This document shows, in pieces, positions 10,001 to 16,731 of a stretch of 58,928 nucleotides of DNA. The notes under the pieces were generated by a model. It was not told the origin of the DNA and did not search any database. It saw only the letters and a program-made list of their open reading frames with translations. A program made the position numbers and the translations under genes. The DNA is from Planctomycetota bacterium (GTDB lineage Bacteria; Planctomycetota; Planctomycetia; Pirellulales; Pirellulaceae): contig JACNKX010000138.1 of NCBI GenBank assembly GCA_014381825.1, positions 1-58,928 on the forward strand, read 5' to 3'. The number at the start of each line of letters is the position of its first letter. Position 1 is the first letter of the stretch.

Positions 10001-12128
10001 GCGTTCGCGTCCCATCGAGGAACACTTCGAGTTGATAGTTGCCATCGACCGGAGCGTTGCATACGGCCAAGTGATGCCAGCCAGTTCCAAGGTTTTGCAC
10101 ACTCGCCCCACTTCCACGAATACCGCCCGCGGCGCTCGCGTAGCGAAGAGCGGTCTCTTGCCCGTCCGTCTGCCCCTGCATTCGCCCTGCCGTGACGTGC
10201 CATCCAGACGCCGTGCCGACGTTCGACCCAGCCGGTGGATCACGGTGTGCCGTCGTCCCCATCAGCACATATCCCTCTTCGATCTTGGGCTCCGTGCAAC
10301 GAAACCACATCTCCGCGGTAAATGTACTCTGGCGCGTTGCTAACTCTTTGCTGTTCGTTACGGTGACTAACGCGTTGCCGTCGAAACGCAAGGCATGTGT
10401 AGCGACGGCCGCTGACGCGTTGATCGTCGTTGGCGAAGCCGGCGTCGACGCAATCGCACCCGGACTCGGCGCATCTCCCCTTTGCCAGATCGAAGCGGTT
10501 ATGATTTGCTGTTCGCCAGACTTCGCTGCTGCAGCAACGGCGATGGGACGATAGCCTTTTGAAACCAGATCCTGACATTGAATGCGATGGTCTTCGGCGT
10601 CGTAGCCATGTAGTTCCAACGCATCGGGATCGGGTGAACCGATTAAGAGGCCTCCGTACGTCAGTGCGCCGTTGGCTTGATATCCCAGGCAGACGTCTTG
10701 AGGTGCACCGGGGCGCTGCAGCGAACTCTCGTGTGCTTTACGATCGTCGTCCCAATGATGCCACGGCATCACCTTTTCCGGCGCGTGCCATACAACACTG
10801 TACTCAGCTTTACCGTTGGAGTTGTAACTGACGTGATGCGACAATGGCATCAGGCCTCGCGCTCGCGCCGCAGCTGTTGCCGCCGCGAATCTATCGACAC
10901 GCACTCCGAGCATCAATTCATGCGGTCCGGATCGATGTTGGTTCGCGTCCCAAACGGCCGCGTATTTGGTGCCGTCCGCTTCCCAGCAGGCGACGTCCAA
11001 AGGCCGGAAACCTCGTTGCTCGAAGACTTGGTTAGCTTGGTTCAGGACACTCGAATCGACGCCGATTACCATTCGCCAATCGATCGCGTCGCGAGTCCAA
11101 ACGCAGGCGATTCGCGATTCACCATCGACAAGATATGGACGAATACGGAGTGGCCGATATCCAATGTTACGCAACCGATTCGCGATGGAAAGAAATTCGT
11201 CGTAGGGCATCGTTTGGGTGAAGGCGAACTCGTTGTTGGCGATCCCCCCCGACTGTTCGATGCTTTCTCGCAGAGATGACATGAGAGGGAACCGAATGCG
11301 CCCCTGTAAGACCCGTGTTGGGAATTGAGGGAACGACCGAGTTGAATCGTTCAACGCCGCGACTCGATGCCGGGTGGCCGGAATCGCTGGAGCCCTGTTT
11401 GGACTCGCATTATTTGGTGTTGCTACGGTGCCCGGATTGTTATCGAGCGCCGGCGAAGGTTCAAGCGTGCCGTTAGTTGGAGTGGGTTCCTCCGTTGGGT
11501 CATTGGTAGCAGCCGTGGTGGTCTCGATAGTCGGTGGCGCGGGCGTGGTAATCGGCGGCAGGTTGACAACGGGCGTGTCGCTTTGCAAGAACTTGCGACC
11601 AAACATGACTGCACCACCGGCACCTAAGACTACGGCGATGACAATGACGGCGATCGGAAAACGCTTTGGGTGCCGCGTACTTTTGCGCCGAATCGCCGCG
11701 ACAGATGCCCGGCGCGTCATTGCGGAGTCGGCCGCTGTCGTACGGGGCTCGACGTCAATGACGTGGATCGAATCTGATTCTGAGTTTGGCACTTCAGTTG
11801 GTACCACAGGGTCGATCGACTCGTCGGGTAGAAACGCTGTGATCGCTTCGACGGTCGCTCGGAGTTGTTGGTCGTAGGCGTCCTTTTGTTCGGGAGCGAG
11901 CAGACAGATCTTCGCCGCTGATAACTCGTTTAACAGTTGCTGGGATTCGCGGGAACGCTGGCCGCCTTGGTAAGTTCGTACATGACCCATCTGCCGAAAC
12001 GCGGCGCTTTCGATAACGTCTAGATTCGATTCGAACAGTTCGACGCCAAGCAGCCGGTAGTGATTCGGCGGCTGATCCTTCGGCGGGATCCCCAGCCAGG
12101 CATAGTAAGGATCAAATTCGTCAGACAT
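7086..12128 (-). CDS. Giant mosaic membrane protein: J-like domain, GYRP repeats, two LamG, WD40
   Basis: The protein has 1680 residues. Residues 7-92 form a J-domain-like helical unit (YYAWLGIPPKD, HYRLLGVELFE, then LLNELSAAKICLLAPEQKDA) without the HPD tripeptide. A basic stretch leads to one membrane helix at about 157-177 and a Pro/Thr/Asn-rich linker (180-250). Residues 305-550 hold repeats of the GYRPLRIRPYLVDGESRIACVW type (NIGYRPLRI, QRGFRPLDV, SKGYRPIAV). Two similar LamG (concanavalin-like) domains lie at about 575-805 and 825-1050. Residues 1090-1380 are helical, TPR-like. WD40 repeats fill 1395-1680 (LEGHAAEVTSLDVSRSG, SSDGTVRFWNLADGK). Topology suggests a cytoplasmic N-terminus and an exterior rest. 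Function is unknown; an envelope scaffold is plausible. Confidence 0.9.
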   Translation of the reverse strand: MSDEFDPYYAWLGIPPKDQPPNHYRLLGVELFESNLDVIESAAFRQMGHVRTYQGGQRSRESQQLLNELSAAKICLLAPEQKDAYDQQLRATVEAITAFLPDESIDPVVPTEVPNSESDSIHVIDVEPRTTAADSAMTRRASVAAIRRKSTRHPKRFPIAVIVIAVVLGAGGAVMFGRKFLQSDTPVVNLPPITTPAPPTIETTTAATNDPTEEPTPTNGTLEPSPALDNNPGTVATPNNASPNRAPAIPATRHRVAALNDSTRSFPQFPTRVLQGRIRFPLMSSLRESIEQSGGIANNEFAFTQTMPYDEFLSIANRLRNIGYRPLRIRPYLVDGESRIACVWTRDAIDWRMVIGVDSSVLNQANQVFEQRGFRPLDVACWEADGTKYAAVWDANQHRSGPHELMLGVRVDRFAAATAAARARGLMPLSHHVSYNSNGKAEYSVVWHAPEKVMPWHHWDDDRKAHESSLQRPGAPQDVCLGYQANGALTYGGLLIGSPDPDALELHGYDAEDHRIQCQDLVSKGYRPIAVAAAAKSGEQQIITASIWQRGDAPSPGAIASTPASPTTINASAAVATHALRFDGNALVTVTNSKELATRQSTFTAEMWFRCTEPKIEEGYVLMGTTAHRDPPAGSNVGTASGWHVTAGRMQGQTDGQETALRYASAAGGIRGSGASVQNLGTGWHHLAVCNAPVDGNYQLEVFLDGTRTQSNKRNLNDAIFSVTDFFLGKAVYIPDRHAFLGDVKAFRLSSKVRYRDPFSPPQVFTSDDTTLALLNFDGKSTSSVADVSGNLRHGTITGAKWINLGPPPSSSTPQPTTNKFAKATHAIRCDGSDSIMIANSRDLALVGSAFTAEMWFRFIQPTPRRAYVLMGTSAYKNRHPEVTSTETTGWFVIAGRRTNATSQSTGLRWAGPEGRIIGIEGGVPPLGDDWHHLAVCNTPMGATEWQMQVFADGHRTQSVTRDRNEASPSPSDFFLGASPFLSDRHEFQGDIKAFRLSSNVRYKSDFSPPKTFASDSSTLALLDFSGANSSNIQDVSGNNRHGNIRGAKWVRVDSPSNIEMAATPEPAPLVQSASRLVVPATDKRSASSKKVKDIFATDFEAAKDKPAKIALAKDLLQRGQEEQDPAAKFALLFESRALMLEAADLYLALQTTDELSSTFEVDPWVLKCDTLTKLAASANSDADRHPVATTSLELADEAIGNSDWGSATKLLAAASRANLRLKDREILRIVNQKRKQVQANKKLWDEAEQAATLLATSPDDASANWKLGRYRCFVKGDWDTGLPHLAKGSKEELAKLAKQDTQNPQGSAALALANAWYEWGEAASDSDKNGALLRAKHWYTSALPNLAGLDRTVATKKLEGLQDKVEETSTPGKQMSWLDGPVGELKRLEGHAAEVTSLDVSRSGTMLVSGSSDGTVRFWNLADGKETGQIRSSVSRVNKVALIRDDQFVLVAGSRTTAEVWNVRTGRPATSMTIPSSIRDAALSADDKLLVCARGSSSSGNLSVYNMGTGAVAGKLNCPSYPYSATISRTGRFVAAGSGDNNIYVWNLASGKIASPFAGLGSTPVDVAISPNEQLVAACASNQVMVWELANGKMLSRSPSSSRTTSQLVFSPDSRRLLCAGMMHEVSIINVEDGKVIQTLTGKTSGGISTARAVAYLPDPRGAVSSGYDGVIRIWRLPD

Positions 12129-12468
12129 GACCTACCTCGAACGGGGCGATATGAAGCCTCCAATATATTGGCTCCCAGTCGTCAAGGCTATGCTTCATTG
12201 CCTTGGCAGGCGTTCATTGCTCGCGTGGGCGCGAGTCGGGACTGCAGCAGCCCGATCGATCTCGATCGTTATCTTCATAACTCGCTTGTTGAACAAGAGA
12301 TAGCAGCCGCCGTGACAACGAAAGCGGCGGCGAGAACTTCGTCAGGCGAAGACTTGTCGCTGCTGTATCGCGGGCCTGCGATGTAACTTGCTTCGCGCAA
12401 AAAAACTCCCCCCAGCTGAACCGAACTCAACTGGAGGGAGAGTAATGCTTAAAGTTGCTTGGGTACTA
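12129..12468. other. Intergenic region between sapC-like and mosaic genes
   Basis: These 340 bases lie between two minus-strand genes. Positions 12399-12440 form a strong terminator for the sapC-like gene; the remainder must contain the promoter of the 1680-residue gene. An AATATA-rich patch near 12160 could be part of it, but I cannot assign promoter boxes. No frame here is protein-like. Confidence 0.5.
12399..12440 (-). terminator. Rho-independent terminator of the sapC-like gene
   Basis: Read on the minus strand, a 13-base-pair stem (CTCCCTCCAGTTG paired with CAGCTGGGGGGAG, two G-T pairs) is followed directly by a run of seven T. It starts 29 bases after the sapC-like stop codon. Confidence 0.9.
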
Positions 12469-13206
12469 CTACTCAGCAGCGGCCTCAGCAGGAACGTTTG
12501 CCTTGGCAGTTCGCTCCAAGACGCGACGGAAGTTGTTCATCGAGAGAAGATGAATGTAAGTCAACTCCAACTCGTCGGTCTTGGCAAGTTCAGCCAACTT
12601 GTCACCGGGCAGATTTCGCAGCTTGTCACGATTGATCGCCATGAAGCCACCAAGCGATTTCTTCTCGCCACCGGGCAGCGTGAAGTCAGCCTTCATCGGC
12701 TCGAGCAGCTCCAACTCCTTCAGGTGTTGGCAGTAGGTCTGCGTGCGGACAAAGTGTGCCTGCGACTCTTCGAGGAACTTCAGCATGCGGCTGAGGTACT
12801 CAGTCCGCTCACCTTCTTTGTCGAACAGTCTTTCTCCCTTGTCGTCCTTGTTGCAGCCGTCCCAGTCTTCATCGACGCACAACGTGTAGGTGTTCTCTTG
12901 TTGAGCGAAAACGAAAGGATAGCGACGAACAAACGCGGGAATGTAATCGGCCGTCCACTTGCCGTCGTCGTCAACGTACTGGTTCTTGGTGCCTTCGAGG
13001 CCCAAGATTACGACGGGGGCGACTGCTTCCTCGTTCCCGGCGAACACAATCGTGTACTCACTCGCAGCGGCGGTCATTTCGACAGCCATCAGTGGAACTG
13101 AGTTAACATTCGAGGCAAAGCCAAAGTCGGCCCGCTCGATGCTCAGATCACCATGTCGTTGGGGGGATACGGGTGCAACGTTTTCGTAGAATAGTAGTTG
13201 TGCCAT
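12469..13206 (-). CDS. sapC: SapC family protein
   Basis: The 245-residue protein starts MAQLLFYENVAPVSPQRHGD, the usual beginning of the SapC family, followed by the conserved FGFASNVNSVPLMAVEMTAAASEYTIVF region in pieces, YIPAFVRRYPFVFA and the late MAINRDKLRNLPGDKLAEL helix pair. I chose 13206 because the family begins there; the frame upstream to 13281 is not family-like. SapC was first linked to the Caulobacter S-layer locus, but its members are mostly found in Proteobacteria, often beside TonB receptors or tryptophan halogenases. Here it stands alone with its own terminator. No membrane segment is evident. The role is unknown; acquisition by transfer is possible but codon use gives no signal. 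Confidence 0.9.
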   Translation of the reverse strand: MAQLLFYENVAPVSPQRHGDLSIERADFGFASNVNSVPLMAVEMTAAASEYTIVFAGNEEAVAPVVILGLEGTKNQYVDDDGKWTADYIPAFVRRYPFVFAQQENTYTLCVDEDWDGCNKDDKGERLFDKEGERTEYLSRMLKFLEESQAHFVRTQTYCQHLKELELLEPMKADFTLPGGEKKSLGGFMAINRDKLRNLPGDKLAELAKTDELELTYIHLLSMNNFRRVLERTAKANVPAEAAAE

Positions 13207-13549
13207 GACTCTTTTTGTCCCTACAAATGTGACAGTGAGTGAGAATTCCCCGGTTGAAGCGTGCGAAATTTCACCGCCCACTCCGGTTATACCATTTGTT
13301 TAAGTGTAATGCCGATTTCACTCACGTCACGGATTTTGCAGGAAAAAATAGGAACTCTTGCCGGCGATCAGATAGCCCCGTCCTGGATAACCCGGAAATC
13401 CGTTGCTATTGGCAGCTTGCCACCGACATCGATGCAGAAGAGGAAACTCTGCCCTGAATACTGCCCAACATGGGGGGCAGATTTGCCTCGCGGCAATCCC
13501 CCACAGACAAGAATTCTGCGGCAAGGTTGGTGACGACGCTGGGCGAAAA
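13207..13549. other. Intergenic region upstream of sapC-like gene
   Basis: This 343-base gap separates two minus-strand genes. It contains an imperfect hairpin at 13471-13502 (TGGGGGGCAG... against ...GGCAATCCCCCA) that could weakly terminate the SUMF1-type gene, though no T run follows. The rest presumably carries the sapC-like promoter. I see no gene in it. Confidence 0.45.
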
Positions 13550-14731
13550 CTATTTTGAGTCCTCGAGAGCCTTTCTAGCGGCGGGCAGTTTATCGTCGAC
13601 AATGCCTAGCACACCGCGTCCCTCGTCTAAGCGAATTTCGACGCCGAAGCTGATGTCTTCCGCATCCGGCTCCCAATACTTTGCCATTTCCGTCTTAGGA
13701 AGTTCGTTCAGCGGACGGAGCAGTCGAAAGCCGACACCTCGCGCTGGATCGTCCGTAAACCAATAAGGGCTGAGCGGCAGGTTGGGATCTTGCGCCTTCC
13801 AATCGATGTCGTGCGATGCGAGCTTGGCTGCGGATCGGCATGCTTCTGGATCGTCATCCCACGAGCCACCACGAAGGACGCGCGGAAACTCTTTCGTTGG
13901 CCATGCGATTGCGTTTTGGCCTGTTTGGTGCTTGCCCGCAAGATGCGCGTAACCATCTTCAAAGTATTCGTCCAAGCACCATTCCCACACGTTGCCGTGC
14001 ATGTCGAACAATCCCCAGGGGTTCGGCTTTTTCTGACCGACATCGCGAGGGGCCTCATCGGCATTGTCGTAGAACCAGCCGTACTCTCCGATCTTGCTCG
14101 CATCGTCACCAAAATGATAGGCCGTCGTTGTTCCAGCGCGACACGCGTGTTCCCATTCGGCTTCGCCGGGCAGCCGAAACTGATTGCCTGTAATCGCGCT
14201 CAGCCACTTTGTGTATTGCTTGGCAGCGTACTGAGTCATCGTGACGGCCGGTTGTCGAGGTCGTTCTCCAAGCTCAAACGTAAAGCTCGGGTCGTAGAGT
14301 TCCGTTGGGGCCGTGATGGCATCAACCATGGTCTTGTCGTTCACGAGGCGGATCTTTTGCGATTCGAAGTCTTTGAAGACGGAGTACAAACCCATGAAAT
14401 ATTTGTACTCGCTCCACGTTACTTCGTATCGACCCATCCAGTAGGGTTCGATGCTGACTTCGATTTGAGGTCCTTCGTCATCTCGGCGATCTGCTTCCGA
14501 GACAGGGCTACCGAGCTTAAAGGTCCCTCCCGGAATCGGTTCCATCGAAAACTCGACATCTGTTCCGGGAATTTGTCGCGTGTAGGGGACCATAAACCCG
14601 CGATCTGTCTCGACGAAACGCCCCTTCGTCGGCTTTTCCTTCACAAGGCCAACGGTCTCTCCGGCTTTGGCCGTCGAGACGAGTAACATCGCGGTAATTG
14701 CGACGAGGGCCAGGCGATGTAGCACGGGCAT
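13550..14731 (-). CDS. SUMF1/formylglycine-generating-enzyme-like exported protein
   Basis: The 393-residue protein has a signal peptide (MPVLHRLALVAITAMLLVS, cleaved near AKAGE). The rest is one FGE-sulfatase domain: EPIPGGTFKLGSPVSE, YWMGRYEVTWSEYKYFM, QFRLPGEAEWEHACRAG, PWGLFDMHGNVWEWCLDEY and RVLRGGSWDDDPEACRSA. True formylglycine-generating enzymes carry two catalytic cysteines after this point; here only one Cys is near (DPEACRS), so sulfatase maturation is unlikely. The fold is widely reused in planctomycetes. The start at 14731 is supported by GAAGGA eight bases upstream; the longer frame to 14752 would include that site. The last 30 residues (EIRLDEGRGVLGIV) lie outside the domain. 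Confidence 0.88.
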   Translation of the reverse strand: MPVLHRLALVAITAMLLVSTAKAGETVGLVKEKPTKGRFVETDRGFMVPYTRQIPGTDVEFSMEPIPGGTFKLGSPVSEADRRDDEGPQIEVSIEPYWMGRYEVTWSEYKYFMGLYSVFKDFESQKIRLVNDKTMVDAITAPTELYDPSFTFELGERPRQPAVTMTQYAAKQYTKWLSAITGNQFRLPGEAEWEHACRAGTTTAYHFGDDASKIGEYGWFYDNADEAPRDVGQKKPNPWGLFDMHGNVWEWCLDEYFEDGYAHLAGKHQTGQNAIAWPTKEFPRVLRGGSWDDDPEACRSAAKLASHDIDWKAQDPNLPLSPYWFTDDPARGVGFRLLRPLNELPKTEMAKYWEPDAEDISFGVEIRLDEGRGVLGIVDDKLPAARKALEDSK

Positions 14732-14832
14732 AACGGATTCCTTCGGGAGCAAATCGTAGGTTTTGTTCTAATCTCCTCCCTAGTATACTCGCCCAACGGA
14801 ATCAGGGCACGGGGCGCTAGGCTCGCAAGAAA

Positions 14833-14865
14833 TGAACAACGCGAGCCTATTAATAGCTCGCGTTG
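14833..14865 (-). terminator. Probable terminator of the EF-hand gene
   Basis: A perfect 10-base inverted repeat (CAACGCGAGC at 14837-14846, GCTCGCGTTG at 14856-14865) with a nine-base loop lies 26 bases beyond the EF-hand stop codon. On the minus strand it is followed by TTCATTTCTT, a moderately T-rich tail. Confidence 0.65.
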
Positions 14866-14891
14866 CGCCGAGTCGGCAGTAAGGCGGAAGC

Positions 14892-15695
14892 CTACGATTC
14901 ATTGCGATTCTGAAATTCTTCGCGGGCTTTGGCCTTTTCGTCGTCGTCGAGCTTGCCATCTCCATTGGTGTCGAACTTCTCGAGCAATTCTCTCTTGTCG
15001 ACACGTGGCTTGCGAGGTTCGGCACCCTTCTTTGATGCTGCTCCGCCACCTCGTTGCCCTCGCATCTTCGCTGCCGCTTCGCGAGCTACCGCCCGTTCAG
15101 TGTCATCGAGCTTGCCGTCACCGTTCTTGTCAAATTTCTTCAGCAATTGCTCACGGCTCAACATCGCCTGGCCCGGTTTCGCTTTCCCGTCAGCCGCACC
15201 ATTGCGTTTCATGAATTCCTCGCGTGCCTTCGTCGCGGCTTGGCGCTCTTGATCGTCGAGCTTCCCATTGCCGTCCTTGTCGAATCGTTTGAGTGCTTCC
15301 GCAGGAATACGACTTCCGGTTCCTTCTGGACGTCGTTTTGCACGGTCGGAGGCTCCACCTCGCTTGCTCATGAATTCGCGAATGGCGGCTCGTTCAGCTT
15401 CGCTGAGCTGGCCGTTACCATCTTTATCGAACTGCTTCATTAGCTCAGCTTTGCTCGGGCTACCAGCACTATCGGCGTTGCCACGAATCTTGGCTGCGGC
15501 AGCTCGTGCCTTGGCTTGCTCTTCGCCGTTCAATTTGCCGTCACCGTCCGCGTCGAACTCCTTCAGCAGTCGATCTCTGAGATTGCCTGCACCTGCGTTA
15601 CCTTTACGGGGCCGTCGCCCCTCTTCCTCGGCGCTGGCGAACGATGTGAGGCCGATTGTAACGACAATCGCGATTGCGAGGTGGAATGGTCTCAT
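14892..15695 (-). CDS. Exported protein with five EF-hands
   Basis: The 267-residue protein has a signal peptide (MRPFHLAIAIVVTIGLTSFA, cleaved near SAEEE). Five 12-residue calcium loops are regularly spaced: DADGDGKLNGEE, DKDGNGQLSEAE, DKDGNGKLDDQE, DKNGDGKLDDTE and DTNGDGKLDDDE. Each has the expected Asp at positions 1, 3 or 5 and an acidic residue at 12. The linkers are rich in Lys, Arg, Ala and Glu. A periplasmic or secreted calcium-binding protein is certain as to motif; its partner is unknown. The loops are similar enough to suggest internal duplication. A hairpin terminator follows, so it is probably transcribed alone. Confidence 0.93.
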   Translation of the reverse strand: MRPFHLAIAIVVTIGLTSFASAEEEGRRPRKGNAGAGNLRDRLLKEFDADGDGKLNGEEQAKARAAAAKIRGNADSAGSPSKAELMKQFDKDGNGQLSEAERAAIREFMSKRGGASDRAKRRPEGTGSRIPAEALKRFDKDGNGKLDDQERQAATKAREEFMKRNGAADGKAKPGQAMLSREQLLKKFDKNGDGKLDDTERAVAREAAAKMRGQRGGGAASKKGAEPRKPRVDKRELLEKFDTNGDGKLDDDEKAKAREEFQNRNES

Positions 15696-16080
15696 TCGTA
15701 TAGTCTCCTATTTTCTCGAATCTCGGTGACTCTGATTGGATTGCGTAACTGACCAAACACCAAGTCGCTCGTTAGGTTTCGCTTCTCACGATAAAAATCT
15801 ACGACATAGGCGGCAAAAGGCGGCTCGCCACATGCGATTTTCAACCGCCTCGCAAAAGTTCTAGGTGGCTTGGCCCCTCATTGTGATCCTGATTAAGGCG
15901 TTTCGCCAAGGACTCAAGTCGCTTTCTCGCTCGCTGTTTCATGAAAGAGCCTTCAGCGTTTGCGATCTGGCAGGCTAGAATGGCCACAGTCGTGAGCAGG
16001 AATTCGAGCCATCGGATTTGGGCGCGTCCCTCCCAGTAATTCCTAACTTTGTCCAATGTAACATCGCTCCACTTAATCCA
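15696..16080. other. Divergent region between EF-hand and thioredoxin genes
   Basis: This gap of 385 bases must hold promoters for the EF-hand gene (-) and the thioredoxin gene (+). It also contains a minus-strand frame of 71 codons, listed separately. A six-base stem (AGGCGG 15818-15823, CCGCCT 15845-15850) with a TTTT tail on the minus strand overlaps the end of that frame. Confidence 0.45.
15841..16056 (-). CDS. Possible small membrane protein, 71 residues
   Basis: The frame encodes a short basic N-terminus, one hydrophobic segment (WLEFLLTTVAILACQIANA) that could be a membrane helix or signal anchor, and a charged tail (KQRARKRLESLAKRLNQDH). It fits between the flanking genes without overlap if the thioredoxin begins at 16081, and a small stem with TTTT follows its stop on the minus strand. 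I recognise no family and see no strong ribosome-binding site. It may be a chance frame. Confidence 0.3.
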   Translation of the reverse strand: MDKVRNYWEGRAQIRWLEFLLTTVAILACQIANAEGSFMKQRARKRLESLAKRLNQDHNEGPSHLELLRGG

Positions 16081-16731
16081 ATGAACCTACCTGCCTTCAG
16101 CGACGATCAGCCACTTGACGGAACGACGGAACGTCACGGCTCCTCATCGCCAACTCGTCTTTTAGTGATCTTGATCGTCGGATTCTTCGTCATTCTTTCG
16201 GTTTGGGCGTGGCAGCCAGCCGAGCGATTCCAGCACGGTGATGTCCATCCGGCGGTGGGAGAGGCGATGCAGAGATTCGAGCTCGCGCCGCTAGTTGGCA
16301 ATGAGACGCCGGCAACTTTGGACAGTCTCCATGGTGAAGTTGTGTTGATAAATTTCTGGGGCACTTGGTGTGGGCCTTGCTTGATGGAGTTTCCGCATCT
16401 CGTTGAGATCAACGATCGGCTGAAGGGCGAGAAAGGATTTCGCTTCATTCCGGTCGCTTGCGGGCCCGGCGGTGTCGACATCGACGAACAAGCGCTGCGC
16501 GCTGGGACGGAAGCCTATCTTCAGAAACTCGAGACGAATCTTGACGTCTACAGCGATCCTGGTGCCGGTGCGAGACGTAGTTTAATGAAGGTGGCGAGGC
16601 TTCCTGGGTTCGGCTTTCCCACAACCGTCCTGATTAATCGCGAAGGTACGATTCAAGGTTTGTGGGAAGGTTATCAGCCGGGTGCTGAAGAGGAGATGGA
16701 AGAAGCGATCAAGGAGTTGCTGAAATCGTAA
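16081..16731 (+). CDS. Membrane-anchored thioredoxin-fold protein (TlpA/ResA-like)
   Basis: The 216-residue protein starts at MNLPAFSDDQPLDGT. A membrane anchor lies at about residues 23-42 (LLVILIVGFFVILSVWAW), then a TlpA-like domain: APLVGNETPATLDSLHGEV, VLINFWGTWCGPCLMEFPHL with the redox CGPC, and the cis-proline strand GFPTTVLINREGTIQGLWEG. The topology places the domain outside the cytoplasm, where it probably reduces disulfides, for instance for cytochrome c assembly; this is inferred. The 20-residue extension to 16018 is not family-like. The 3' end overlaps the end of the convergent thiamin gene by 23 bases. Confidence 0.9.
   Translation: MNLPAFSDDQPLDGTTERHGSSSPTRLLVILIVGFFVILSVWAWQPAERFQHGDVHPAVGEAMQRFELAPLVGNETPATLDSLHGEVVLINFWGTWCGPCLMEFPHLVEINDRLKGEKGFRFIPVACGPGGVDIDEQALRAGTEAYLQKLETNLDVYSDPGAGARRSLMKVARLPGFGFPTTVLINREGTIQGLWEGYQPGAEEEMEEAIKELLKS

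Noticed and set aside
12388-13101. A 237-codon plus-strand frame over the sapC-like gene
   Set aside because: Antisense to a recognised family with its own terminator; the product has no family features.
13790-14686. A 298-codon plus-strand frame over the SUMF1-type gene
   Set aside because: Antisense shadow; the minus strand carries a complete domain and signal peptide.
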